Assembly: GCA_945957495.1 (NCBI GenBank)
Contig: CAMFLG010000041.1
Location: 1 to 12,290 of the forward strand
From: an uncultured Pseudorhodobacter sp.
GTDB lineage: Bacteria > Pseudomonadota > Alphaproteobacteria > Rhodobacterales > Rhodobacteraceae
Direction of reading: 5' to 3'
DNA length: 12,290 bases
The position numbers and the translations under genes are program-made. Of the stretch, positions 6,226 to 12,290 are shown in pieces. How positions within the stretch are numbered: the stretch's first letter is position 1; every line of letters begins with the position of its first letter. The notes below the pieces were generated by a model, which saw nothing but the letters and a program-made list of their open reading frames with translations, made no database searches and was not told where the DNA came from.

Positions 6226-7752
6226 ATGTCCACCGCCGCCCCCGAGGTGCCGCACAAGGGCCTGATCACGCTGTCGATCATGCTGGCGACGATCATGCAG
6301 GTGCTGGACACCACCATCGCCAACGTCGCCTTGCCGACGATGACGGGCGATCTGGGCGCCAGTCAGGACACGATCACCTGGGTGCTGACCAGCTATATCG
6401 TGGCCTCTGCCATCATGACCCCGGCGACGGGTTGGATTTCCGACCGGATCGGCAAGCGCGAGTTCTTCCTGATCTCGATTGCCGGGTTTGTGGCCACCTC
6501 GGTTGCCTGCGGTCTGGCGTGGAGCCTGCCGTCCATGGTGATGTTCCGCCTGCTGCAAGGCGTGTTCGGCGCGGCCATCGTGCCTCTGTCGCAGACCTTT
6601 CTGCTGGACATCAACAGCCGCGAAAAGGCGGGGCAGGCGATGGCGATGTGGGGGGCAGGCATCATGGTGGGGCCGATCATCGGCCCGACGCTGGGCGGCT
6701 GGCTGACCGAAAGCTTCAACTGGCGCTGGGTGTTTCTGGTCAACCTGCCGGTCGGCATCATCGCCTTTCTGGGCTGCGCGGCCTATCTGCCCAGAAGCGT
6801 CAAACGCCCGCGCCGGTTCGACTTTTTCGGTTTTGCCATGCTGTCGCTTGGCATCGGTTCGCTGCAGATGATGCTGGACCGGGGTGGAGAGCTGGATTGG
6901 TTTTCCGCAACCGAAACCTGGATTTACCTGTTCCTGACGCTGACCGGACTTTGGGTGTTCGTGATCCACATCCTTGGCGCGGAAAAGCCGTTTCTGGAAC
7001 CAGAGATGTTCAAGGACCGCAACTTTTCGGTGGGTCTGGTGTTCATCTTTGTGATCGGCATCATTCTGTTGGCCAGCCTTGCGCTGTTGCCGCCGATGTT
7101 GTCGCGGATCTTTGGCTATCCGACCATCACCACCGGTCTGGTGATGGGGCCGCGCGGCGTGGGGACGATGTTTTCAATGATTATGGTCGGGCGGCTGGTG
7201 CGCACGGTGGACCCGCGCTTGCTGGTGTCGATCGGGCTGCTGTTTACCGCCGCCTCACTTTATTACATGACCGGTTTCACGCCGCAGATGGGCGCGGGCC
7301 CGGTGATCTGGACGGGCGTGTTGCAGGGGCTGGGGCTGGGTCTGGTGTTCGTGCCGCTGTCCACCATCGCCTTTTCCACCATTGACCCGATCTACCGCGC
7401 CGATGCCACCAGCCTGTTCAGTCTGGTGCGCAACATCGGCTCATCAATCGGGATTTCGATGGTGACGCTGATGCTGACCCGCAATGTGCAGATCAACCAT
7501 GCCGATCTGGGCGTCTATATCTCGCCCTACAACTCTGTCTTTACCAACCTGCTGCCTGGTGCCGCAAAGAACCCGGTCATCATGCAGCAGATGGAGGGTC
7601 TGGTCAGCCAACAGGCGCTGATGATCAGCTATATCGACGATTTCAAACTGATGATGATCATTACCCTGTGCGCGCTGCCGCTGGCCTGGGTTTTGCGAAA
7701 ACCGGAAGCACGCCCGATGGCACCGGGGCAGGCCCCGGTTGCACATGATTGA
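6226..7752 (+). CDS. emrB: EmrB-type multidrug exporter (MFS, DHA2, 14 TM)
   Basis: Proton-driven inner-membrane exporter, working with the adjacent EmrA-type adaptor. The 508 residues fit the 14-helix DHA2 family. Diagnostic motifs: LDTTIANVALPTM in helix 1 (DHA2 motif D1), GWISDRIGKREFF (motif A, loop 2-3), RLLQGVFGAAIVPLSQ (motif B, helix 4) and GPIIGPTLGGWLTE (motif C, helix 5, the antiporter signature), followed by FNWRWVFLVNLPVG, typical of EmrB/QacA proteins. The start is fixed by the 5-nt gap after the adaptor stop; the ribosome site (GGTAAG within the adaptor's last codons) is weak, so coupling is likely. Substrates for the family are hydrophobic drugs, uncouplers or bile salts; nothing here chooses among them. 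Confidence 0.94.
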   Translation: MSTAAPEVPHKGLITLSIMLATIMQVLDTTIANVALPTMTGDLGASQDTITWVLTSYIVASAIMTPATGWISDRIGKREFFLISIAGFVATSVACGLAWSLPSMVMFRLLQGVFGAAIVPLSQTFLLDINSREKAGQAMAMWGAGIMVGPIIGPTLGGWLTESFNWRWVFLVNLPVGIIAFLGCAAYLPRSVKRPRRFDFFGFAMLSLGIGSLQMMLDRGGELDWFSATETWIYLFLTLTGLWVFVIHILGAEKPFLEPEMFKDRNFSVGLVFIFVIGIILLASLALLPPMLSRIFGYPTITTGLVMGPRGVGTMFSMIMVGRLVRTVDPRLLVSIGLLFTAASLYYMTGFTPQMGAGPVIWTGVLQGLGLGLVFVPLSTIAFSTIDPIYRADATSLFSLVRNIGSSIGISMVTLMLTRNVQINHADLGVYISPYNSVFTNLLPGAAKNPVIMQQMEGLVSQQALMISYIDDFKLMMIITLCALPLAWVLRKPEARPMAPGQAPVAHD

Positions 7753-7777
7753 TTTTCCCGGGCAGGCGCATTAACCT
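7749..7777 (+). promoter_or_regulatory. Weak candidate promoter for the ABC-F leader
   Basis: TTGATT (7749-7754), spanning the emrB stop, is 17 bp from TAACCT (7772-7777). The -35 is fair and the -10 poor. It would start a transcript about 28 nt before the leader ORF. The ABC-F gene may instead be read through from emrB. Confidence 0.25.
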
Positions 7778-7781
7778 GCCC
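7760..7781. repeat. Hairpin after emrB
   Basis: GGGCAGG (7760-7766) and CCTGCCC (7775-7781) form a perfect 7-bp stem with an 8-nt loop. It sits 8 nt after the emrB stop and could slow decay or help termination. There is no T-tract on either side that would make it a standard rho-independent terminator. Confidence 0.45.
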
Positions 7782-7811
7782 CGGCAACCCAAGGATAAGA
7801 AGGAGGGTGTC

Positions 7812-7880
7812 ATGATGTTTCCGGCCTGCCACTCCCGTACCTTTGGCCCTGTTTCGGCCCTGCGCGAAGCGCGGGGCTGA
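7812..7880 (+). CDS. Putative 22-codon leader peptide upstream of the ABC-F gene
   Basis: A short open frame starting MMFPACH and ending ALREARG, then TGA. It is preceded by AAGGAGG 5 nt before the first ATG (8 nt before the second), the best Shine-Dalgarno in the window, whereas the ABC-F gene itself has a poor one. It ends 87 nt before the ABC-F start. The last codons fold into a 9-bp hairpin. Antibiotic-resistance ABC-F genes in several Gram-positive bacteria are controlled by drug-stalled leader peptides of this general size; extending that to this gene is inference. I do not recognise the peptide. It could instead be a small protein in its own right, or chance. Confidence 0.55.
   Translation: MMFPACHSRTFGPVSALREARG
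7857..7877 (+). promoter_or_regulatory. Leader-terminal hairpin
   Basis: GCCCTGCGC (7857-7865) pairs with GCGCGGGGC (7869-7877) over 9 bp, with one G-U pair and a GAA loop, directly before the leader ORF stop codon. TGCGC (7861-7865) could alternatively pair with GCGCA at 7887-7891, since GAAGCGC is repeated at 7866 and 7884. Ribosome position on the leader would decide between these. Confidence 0.5.
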
Positions 7881-7905
7881 TCCGAAGCGCATCTGTTGAT
7901 CTTCT

Positions 7906-7961
7906 GGTCCGCCCAAACCGTTGGCGATGTTTCGCCTTTGTTGAACGTTTTGAACCGGACC
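7906..7961 (+). promoter_or_regulatory. Possible Shine-Dalgarno-masking stem and nested hairpin before ABC-F
   Basis: GGTCCG (7906-7911) is the exact complement of CGGACC (7956-7961), which contains the only plausible Shine-Dalgarno (GGA) of the ABC-F gene, 8 nt from its ATG. Between them GGCGA-TGTT-TCGCC (7923-7936) is a small hairpin followed by TTTGTT, terminator-like but short. An alternative pairing CCGAAG (7882-7887) with CTTCTGG (7901-7907, one bulge) would compete for the upstream arm. The stems are short, so this is tentative. Confidence 0.35.
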
Positions 7962-7967
7962 TGAACC

Positions 7968-9476
7968 ATGAGCATTCTTGCCACCAAATCCCTGGGCCTG
8001 ACCCTTGGCCAACCGCTGTTTGCCGACCTGAGCTTTACCATCGACGCGGGCGACCGCCTTGGCCTTGTCGCCGCCAACGGGCGCGGCAAATCCTCGCTGC
8101 TGCGCTGTCTTGCCGGTCAGATGGAACCGACAACGGGTGAGATTACCCGCGCGCGCGGGCTGAAATCGGCGCTGGTCGAACAGGATGTACCCGACGGCCT
8201 GCTACCGCTCAGCTTTCGCGCGGCGGTGCTGGCAGCGCTGACAGCGGATCAGGCCGACAATGAAAGCTGGCGCGTCGATATCGTGCTGGACGATTTGTCG
8301 GTGCCCGAGGCGTTTCGCGACACGCCGCTTGCGGCGCTGTCGGGCGGCTGGCAGCGCACCGCGCTTTTGGCGCGGGCGGCCATCACCGAACCGGACCTGT
8401 ATTTGCTGGACGAACCCACCAACCACCTGGACCTTGCCCGCATCGGCCAGTTGCAACGCTGGCTGGCGGCCCTGCCGCGCGATGTGGCGGTGATCACCAC
8501 CAGCCACGACCGCGCCTTTCTGGATGCGGCCACCACCCGCAGCCTGTTCCTGCGCGCCAGCGCCAGCCGCCTGTTCGCCCTGCCCTACAGCCGCGCCCGG
8601 CAGGCCCTGGCCGTGGCGGATGAGGCGGACGAGCGCCGCTTCGAGAATGATCTGAACAAGGCTGATCAACTGCGCAGGCAGGCGGCAAAGCTGAAGAACA
8701 TCGGCATCAACTCTGGCTCTGATCTCTTGATCACCAAGACCAAACAGTTGAAAGACCGCGCCGAAAAGATCGAGGCGCAGGCACGGCCCGCGCATAAGGA
8801 AGGCTCGGCAGGCAGCATCCGGCTGGCCAATTCGGGAACCCACGCCAAGGCTTTGGTCAGCCTGAACGAGGCTGCGATTGCCACGCCCGATGGCCGGATG
8901 CTGTTTTCCACCGGGCAGAAATGGATCGAACGCGGCGACCGCGTGGTGATTTTGGGCGCGAATGGCACCGGCAAATCGCGGCTGATCCTGGCCGTTTTGG
9001 CGGCGATCAACGGGGCAGAGGGCGCGATCAAGGCCGCCCCCAGCCTTGCCTTGGGCTATTCCGATCAGATGCTGGCGCAATTGCCCGACAAGGCCACGCC
9101 GTTCGCGCTGGTGACGCGCAGCGTGAACGACCAGACCGCGCGCACCCTGCTGGCAGGAGCCGGGGTGAAACCAGACTGGCAGGAAAAGCCGCTGGCGCGG
9201 CTGTCGGGCGGGCAAAAGGCGCGGCTGGCGATGCTGCTGCTGCGGCTGTCAAACCCGAACTTCTACCTTCTGGACGAACCCACCAACCATCTGGACATCG
9301 AAGGCCAAGAGGCGCTGGAATCCGAACTGCTGGCGCAGGGCGCAACCTGCCTTCTGGTCAGCCACGACCGCGATTTTGTGCGCGCCGTCGGCAACCGGTT
9401 CTGGCAGATCGAAAAGCGCAAACTGATCGAGGTGGATGACCCGGAGGCGTTCTTTGCCGCAGAGTTGAACCGCTGA
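7968..9476 (+). CDS. ABC-F family ATPase (ribosome-associated, no membrane domain)
   Basis: Soluble protein with two ATPase domains. ABC-F proteins bind the ribosomal E site; some are translation factors and others displace antibiotics. The 502-residue protein has NBD1 with Walker A AANGRGKS (35-42; the first glycine is alanine), signature LSGGW (124-128), Walker B LYLLDEPTNHLD (144-155) and H-switch His180. NBD2 has Walker A GANGTGKS (330-337), signature LSGGQ (412-416), YLLDEPTNHLD (433-443) and His466. The charged linker from about 212 to 275, with KNIGINSGSDLLITKTKQLKDR near its end, is the P-site tRNA interaction motif region. The repeated DEPTNHLD is an ABC-F hallmark. There are no transmembrane helices. 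The upstream leader ORF and efflux neighbours favour a resistance role, but a housekeeping or stress role is possible. The ribosome site is weak. Confidence 0.93.
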   Translation: MSILATKSLGLTLGQPLFADLSFTIDAGDRLGLVAANGRGKSSLLRCLAGQMEPTTGEITRARGLKSALVEQDVPDGLLPLSFRAAVLAALTADQADNESWRVDIVLDDLSVPEAFRDTPLAALSGGWQRTALLARAAITEPDLYLLDEPTNHLDLARIGQLQRWLAALPRDVAVITTSHDRAFLDAATTRSLFLRASASRLFALPYSRARQALAVADEADERRFENDLNKADQLRRQAAKLKNIGINSGSDLLITKTKQLKDRAEKIEAQARPAHKEGSAGSIRLANSGTHAKALVSLNEAAIATPDGRMLFSTGQKWIERGDRVVILGANGTGKSRLILAVLAAINGAEGAIKAAPSLALGYSDQMLAQLPDKATPFALVTRSVNDQTARTLLAGAGVKPDWQEKPLARLSGGQKARLAMLLLRLSNPNFYLLDEPTNHLDIEGQEALESELLAQGATCLLVSHDRDFVRAVGNRFWQIEKRKLIEVDDPEAFFAAELNR

Positions 9477-9580
9477 TCCGCTGCGTAGCATGCAAGGCCG
9501 ATATTTGGCGGGCCGCTGGCCCTTCACTTATCGGCCCTGCCCGTGTATGCGCTGCATCTTGAACCGGACGGAGACATGCC
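9477..9580. other. Intergenic region between ABC-F and suhB-like gene
   Basis: 104 bp without a credible gene. It contains the nested palindrome at 9496-9536 and, just before the downstream ATG, a GGAG ribosome site with 8-nt spacing. A Cys-rich frame begins at 9490, but it lacks a ribosome site and runs into the downstream gene out of frame. No confident promoter was seen. Confidence 0.6.
9496..9536. repeat. Nested inverted repeat
   Basis: GGCCGATA (9496-9503) and TATCGGCC (9529-9536) form a perfect 8-bp outer stem. Inside it, separated by 6 nt on each side, GGGCC-GCT-GGCCC (9510-9522) forms a second perfect stem. The whole is a 41-nt symmetrical structure centred between the two genes. There is no T-tract. 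It could be a terminator of the ABC-F mRNA, an RNA element of the downstream gene, a protein-binding site or a copy of a dispersed repeat. Confidence 0.5.
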
Positions 9581-10369
9581 ATGCAGGGCAGCGCCAATCT
9601 AAACCTGATGATCAAAGCCGCGCGGCGCGCTGGCAAAAGCCTTGTGAAGGATTTCCGCGAAGTGGAAAACCTGCAGGTTTCGACCAAGGGGCCGGGGGAT
9701 TTCGTCTCGAAGGCCGACCGTGAGGCCGAACGGCTGATCAAAGAGGATCTGATGGGCGCGCGGCCCACCTATGGCTGGCTGGGCGAGGAAAGCGCGCCCG
9801 AGGACGGCGCAGACCCGACCCGCCGCTGGATCGTTGATCCGCTGGACGGCACGACGAACTTTCTGCACGGCATGCCGCATTGGGCGATCTCGATCGCGCT
9901 GGAACACAAGGGCGAAATCGTCTCGGCTGTGGTGTTTGACGCGGCGAAGGACGAGATGTTCTGGGCGGAAAAAGGCTCGGGCGCCTGGATGAACGACCGC
10001 CGGTTGCGCGTGTCCGGGCGCCGCGCGATGCACGAGGCGGTGTTTGCCACCGGCGTGCCGTTCGGGGCGAAAAAGACCCTGCCCGCCATGCTGGCCGATC
10101 TGGCGCGGCTGATGCCCGCCTGTGCCGGCGTGCGCCGCTGGGGCGCCGCGTCGCTGGACCTCGCCTATGTGGCGGCGGGGCGTTATGACGGGTACTGGGA
10201 ACGCGAGTTGCAGCCCTGGGACATCGCGGCAGGCATCCTGTTGGTGAAAGAGGCGGGCGGCATGGTCGCCCCCATCCGCGAAGGCTATGACATTCTGGAA
10301 AAAGGTGCGCTGCTGTGCTCCAACGATCCGCTGTTCGAGCCGTTCAAGACGATCATCCGCGGCGAATGA
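9581..10369 (+). CDS. suhB: Inositol monophosphatase family protein (SuhB-like)
   Basis: Mg-dependent, lithium-sensitive type phosphatase fold that hydrolyses inositol-1-phosphate or related sugar phosphates in the cytoplasm; SuhB in E. coli also acts in rRNA transcription antitermination. The 262 residues match the family. Metal-binding motifs are all present: GEES (68-71; Glu69/Glu70), WIVDPLDGTTNFLHG (83-97; Asp86, Asp89) and QPWDIAAGILLVKEAGG (211-227; Asp214). FVSKADREAE (41-50) is the usual N-terminal DxxVTxxD-like segment, with the first aspartate at Asp40. The start follows GGAG. The gene converges on the rhomboid gene with only 10 bp between the stop codons. The symbol reflects the closest family name; histidinol-phosphatase or other sugar-phosphate activity cannot be excluded. 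Confidence 0.9.
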   Translation: MQGSANLNLMIKAARRAGKSLVKDFREVENLQVSTKGPGDFVSKADREAERLIKEDLMGARPTYGWLGEESAPEDGADPTRRWIVDPLDGTTNFLHGMPHWAISIALEHKGEIVSAVVFDAAKDEMFWAEKGSGAWMNDRRLRVSGRRAMHEAVFATGVPFGAKKTLPAMLADLARLMPACAGVRRWGAASLDLAYVAAGRYDGYWERELQPWDIAAGILLVKEAGGMVAPIREGYDILEKGALLCSNDPLFEPFKTIIRGE

Positions 10370-10373
10370 CGGC

Positions 10374-10391
10374 CCGCGCCTAGCGGCGCGG
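10374..10391. terminator. GC hairpin between convergent genes
   Basis: CCGCGCC (10374-10380) and GGCGCGG (10385-10391) form a perfect 7-bp stem with a 4-nt loop, placed between the suhB-like stop and the end of the rhomboid gene, spanning the latter's stop codon. The position suits a bidirectional terminator, but neither side has a good T-tract. Confidence 0.4.
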
Positions 10392-11117
10392 TACTTTCGG
10401 AATGGAACTGCGGCTGAGCTTATACTCCGCCGCAGGGTGCGGCGGATGGCCTGCGGTGCGCGCCCAGAATGCCCTGCCCCCGCGCCGCAGCAGCGCGATG
10501 GCAGCCAGAACCAACCCGGCCAGAAACCCGCCGATATGGGCCAGATAGGCCACGCCATCGGCAGCACTTGCGGCGTTGTTGATGACCTGCAGGCCAAACC
10601 ACACCCCCAGCACCACCCAGGCCGGAATGGCAAATATCCGGAAGAAGATCACAAAGATGAACAGCACATCGACGCGCGCCTTGGGGAACAGCACCAGATA
10701 GCCGCCCAGCACCCCTGCAATCGCGCCCGATGCGCCCACCATCGGCGCATAAGACCCCGGATCGCCCCAGATCTGATCCGCCGCCGCCGCAAGCCCACAG
10801 ACCAGATAAAACAGCAAGTATCGAACCGGACCAAGCTCGCTTTCCATATTGTCGCCAAAGATCCACAGAAACAGCATGTTGCCCGCAAGGTGCATCCAGC
10901 CGCCATGCAGGAACATATGGCTGATCAGGGTGTGAACCCCCTCACCCGCCATCACCCGCGCGGGCACCAGACCCCAGGTGTAAAAGAACAGGCCAAGCTG
11001 GTCGTCGGTCTGCAGCGTCTGCGAATAGGCCAGAAAAATCAGCACATTCGCCGCAATCAGCGCGTATGTGACATAGGGCGTGCCACCCGAGGGGTTATGA
11101 TCGCGGATCGGGAACAT
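10380..11117 (-). CDS. Rhomboid-family intramembrane serine protease
   Basis: Polytopic inner-membrane protease that cuts substrates within their transmembrane helices. The 245 residues show about six to seven hydrophobic helices, beginning with YVTYALIAANVLIFLAY. The conserved HMFLHGGWMHLAGNMLFLW (67-85) contains His76 and Asn80, equivalent to the oxyanion-region His and Asn of GlpG. The nucleophile is Ser130 in VGASGAIAG and the catalytic His is His194 in YLAHIGGFLAG; so the Ser-His dyad is intact and the protein should be an active protease rather than a pseudoprotease. A basic, proline-containing tail of about 35 residues follows the last helix. MFPIRDHNPS is a common start for this group. 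No strong ribosome site precedes the ATG. Substrate and partner are unknown. Confidence 0.93.
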   Translation of the reverse strand: MFPIRDHNPSGGTPYVTYALIAANVLIFLAYSQTLQTDDQLGLFFYTWGLVPARVMAGEGVHTLISHMFLHGGWMHLAGNMLFLWIFGDNMESELGPVRYLLFYLVCGLAAAADQIWGDPGSYAPMVGASGAIAGVLGGYLVLFPKARVDVLFIFVIFFRIFAIPAWVVLGVWFGLQVINNAASAADGVAYLAHIGGFLAGLVLAAIALLRRGGRAFWARTAGHPPHPAAEYKLSRSSIPKVPRR

Positions 11118-11122
11118 CGGCC

Positions 11123-11151
11123 CAGAATGGCGATTGGGAGCGCAGGGTCAA
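11123..11151 (-). promoter_or_regulatory. Weak candidate rhomboid promoter
   Basis: On the minus strand TTGACC (11151-11146) is followed after 17 bp by ATTCTG (11128-11123), which ends 5 nt before the rhomboid ATG. The -35 is good and the -10 poor. If real, the transcript would be leaderless, consistent with the lack of a clear ribosome site. Confidence 0.25.
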
Positions 11152-11169
11152 GCCTGATCGTGGCAAGGC

Positions 11170-11216
11170 AGGGGGCGTTGCCCCCTCGCGCGTGCCGCGC
11201 TCACCCCCAGAGTATT
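11170..11216. repeat. Tandem hairpins in a repeat-like intergenic element
   Basis: AGGGGGC-GTT-GCCCCCT (11170-11186) is a perfect 7-bp stem, followed by GCGCG-TGC-CGCGC (11188-11200), a 5-bp stem, then CACCCCCAGAGTATTTG. I recall similar 'ggggg..ccccc ... gagtattt' strings recurring between genes in Rhodobacteraceae genomes, so this is probably a copy of a dispersed extragenic repeat. It lies between the putA stop and the rhomboid start and could also help terminate putA. Confidence 0.5.
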
Positions 11217-11234
11217 TGCGCCAATGTGAAGGGC

Positions 11235-12290
11235 TCAGGCCGCCGAGACTTCGGCCAAAAGCTGCGCATTGCCGCCCGAGGCCGTCGTGTCGATGCAGAC
11301 ATGCCGTTCCAACAGCGCATGGCCTGCGTCCGGCATCCCCCCGATCAAGGGCAGAATCGGGCCCCTGCGCGCCGCAAGGGCTGTGGCGCGGCTGCGGGCG
11401 CCTGCCACGTCGCCCCACCACACAGCACCCGAAAAGCCCTGCAGGCTGGTCAGCGCCGCAACCGGCAGACCCGGGGCCTCAACCGCGTGACCGCCCAGGG
11501 CGCGGATCGCCTCTGCCTGCGCCAATGCCGTGGCGGCGGAAGGGCCAAGGCACAGAACCGGCGCGCGCGGCACGGTCGTCAACCGGTTGGACTCGCCGGT
11601 CGGCCCGGGCAGAACGCGGGCGGCGGCGCTGCGGGCAAGGGCGCGGTCGCTGCGCAGTTGCACCGCGATCTCGGCTTCCGTGCTGCTGCGATCCTCTGCG
11701 CCCGCCTCTGGTGCGGCGCGCTGGGTAAAGCGGTGCAGGTATTCCGGTCCGCCCGCCTTGGGGCCCGTGCCCGACAGCCCTTCGCCGCCGAAGGGTTGGC
11801 TGCCCACGACCGCGCCGATCTGGTTGCGGTTGACATAGGTATTGCCGACATGCAGCGCCTCGATCACCGCCTGCACCCGGTCGTCGATGCGGGTATGCAG
11901 ACCAAAGGTCAGGCCATAGCCGGTGGCGTTGATGGCGCGGACCACCTCCATCTCGGTTCCCGCCTTGAAGGTGGCAACATGCAGGACGGGGCCGAAAATC
12001 TCGCGCGGCATGTCTTTGATCCCGCTGACGCGGATCACCGTGGGCGCAATGAAGGTGCCAGCGGTCGGCGCCGTCATTTCCTTCATCACCCGGCCCTCTG
12101 CCCGGGCGGTGCCGATGTAATCGCGGATGTCCTGCTGCGCGTCGGCGTCAATCACTGGGCCGATATCGGTGAACAACTGCCACGGATCGCCGATGGCCAG
12201 TTCGTCCATCGCGCCAAACAGCATTTCGGTGACGGTTTCGGCCACGTCCTCTTGAACATAAAAGCAGCGCAGGGCCGAACAGCGTTGCCC
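11235..12290 (-). CDS. putA: PutA, C-terminal part (P5C dehydrogenase and C-terminal domain)
   Basis: Bifunctional proline catabolism enzyme: proline dehydrogenase followed by delta-1-pyrroline-5-carboxylate dehydrogenase, yielding glutamate. Only the last 351 residues are in the window, in frame to the edge. They open with GQRCSALR, the aldehyde dehydrogenase catalytic cysteine (codon 12281-12279), then VTEMLFGAMDELAIGDP, GPVIDADA, REIFGPVLHV (conserved Glu and NAD-site segment) and PFGGEGLSGTGPKAGGPEYL, the oligomerisation flap typical of PutA. After about residue 200 comes the extra C-terminal domain, ending in ERHVCIDTTASGGNAQLLAEV, which echoes the catalytic-loop region and is characteristic of long PutA proteins rather than stand-alone P5C dehydrogenases. 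The FAD domain and any N-terminal DNA-binding domain are outside the window. Confidence 0.95.
   Translation of the reverse strand, partial: GQRCSALRCFYVQEDVAETVTEMLFGAMDELAIGDPWQLFTDIGPVIDADAQQDIRDYIGTARAEGRVMKEMTAPTAGTFIAPTVIRVSGIKDMPREIFGPVLHVATFKAGTEMEVVRAINATGYGLTFGLHTRIDDRVQAVIEALHVGNTYVNRNQIGAVVGSQPFGGEGLSGTGPKAGGPEYLHRFTQRAAPEAGAEDRSSTEAEIAVQLRSDRALARSAAARVLPGPTGESNRLTTVPRAPVLCLGPSAATALAQAEAIRALGGHAVEAPGLPVAALTSLQGFSGAVWWGDVAGARSRATALAARRGPILPLIGGMPDAGHALLERHVCIDTTASGGNAQLLAEVSAA

Noticed and set aside
4961..6969. Long minus-strand open frames opposite marR, emrA and emrB
   Set aside because: They are His/Arg/Gln-rich antisense translations without recognisable domains and overlap confident genes.
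7760..7781. Hairpin after emrB as a rho-independent terminator
   Set aside because: The stem is good but no T-tract follows on either strand, so it is listed only as a hairpin.
8202..9215. 337-codon minus-strand frame inside the ABC-F gene
   Set aside because: Antisense shadow of a gene in which every ABC motif is in place; no ribosome site or independent motif.
9490..9723. Cys-rich 77-codon frame (contains CPCMRC) upstream of the suhB-like gene, considered as a leader peptide or small protein
   Set aside because: No Shine-Dalgarno before its ATG, and two thirds of it overlaps the suhB-like coding region out of frame.
1..12290. tRNA, rRNA, CRISPR array, insertion sequence, toxin-antitoxin or phage-defence genes
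   Set aside because: I looked for these on both strands and saw no supporting motif, repeat array or terminal inverted repeat pair flanking a transposase.

Overview
The window looks like chromosomal DNA of a high-GC alphaproteobacterium, most likely a member of the Rhodobacteraceae. The basis is the GC-rich codon use, the style of proteins such as MetF, MetR, PutA and the rhomboid protease, and a short GC hairpin followed by an 'agtatttgcgcc'-type spacer of a kind I recall from intergenic DNA of that family. The assignment to family is inference. I see no tRNA, rRNA, insertion sequence, phage gene or CRISPR array.

Left part, minus strand (1-3628). metF lies first, with its own promoter region and a good rho-independent terminator. 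Next comes an apparent three-gene operon: aroQ (type II 3-dehydroquinate dehydratase, GTG start), a short 401-residue AMP-forming acyl ligase, and a thiolase that runs off the window. The ligase stop and thiolase start overlap in ATGA. metF is divergent from metR (plus strand); the 90-bp gap holds a clear MetR-type box (TGAA-N5-TTCA) overlapping a good metR promoter.

Middle, plus strand (4690-9476). This is a drug-response block: a MarR-family repressor, an EmrA-type adaptor and an EmrB-type DHA2 exporter, overlapping or 5 nt apart, followed by an ABC-F ATPase. The marR start codon lies inside an inverted repeat and 11 nt downstream of a perfect TATAAT, so its mRNA is probably leaderless. The ABC-F gene is preceded by an unannotated 22-codon ORF with the strongest Shine-Dalgarno in the window and by several hairpins. 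That layout resembles the leader-peptide attenuators that control antibiotic-resistance ABC-F genes elsewhere. I regard it as the most interesting feature here.

Right part (9477-12290). An inositol-monophosphatase-family gene (suhB-like, plus strand) is preceded by a nested palindrome. It converges on a rhomboid protease gene (minus strand). Beyond a repeat-like spacer lies the 3' end of putA (minus strand), starting at the catalytic-cysteine region of its aldehyde dehydrogenase domain.

Most of the window is ordinary metabolism and efflux. No wholly new multi-gene system is evident. The points worth following are regulatory (ABC-F leader, leaderless marR with embedded operator, MetR box) plus the unusual aroQ-ligase-thiolase operon, whose enzymes carry non-standard residues at motif positions.
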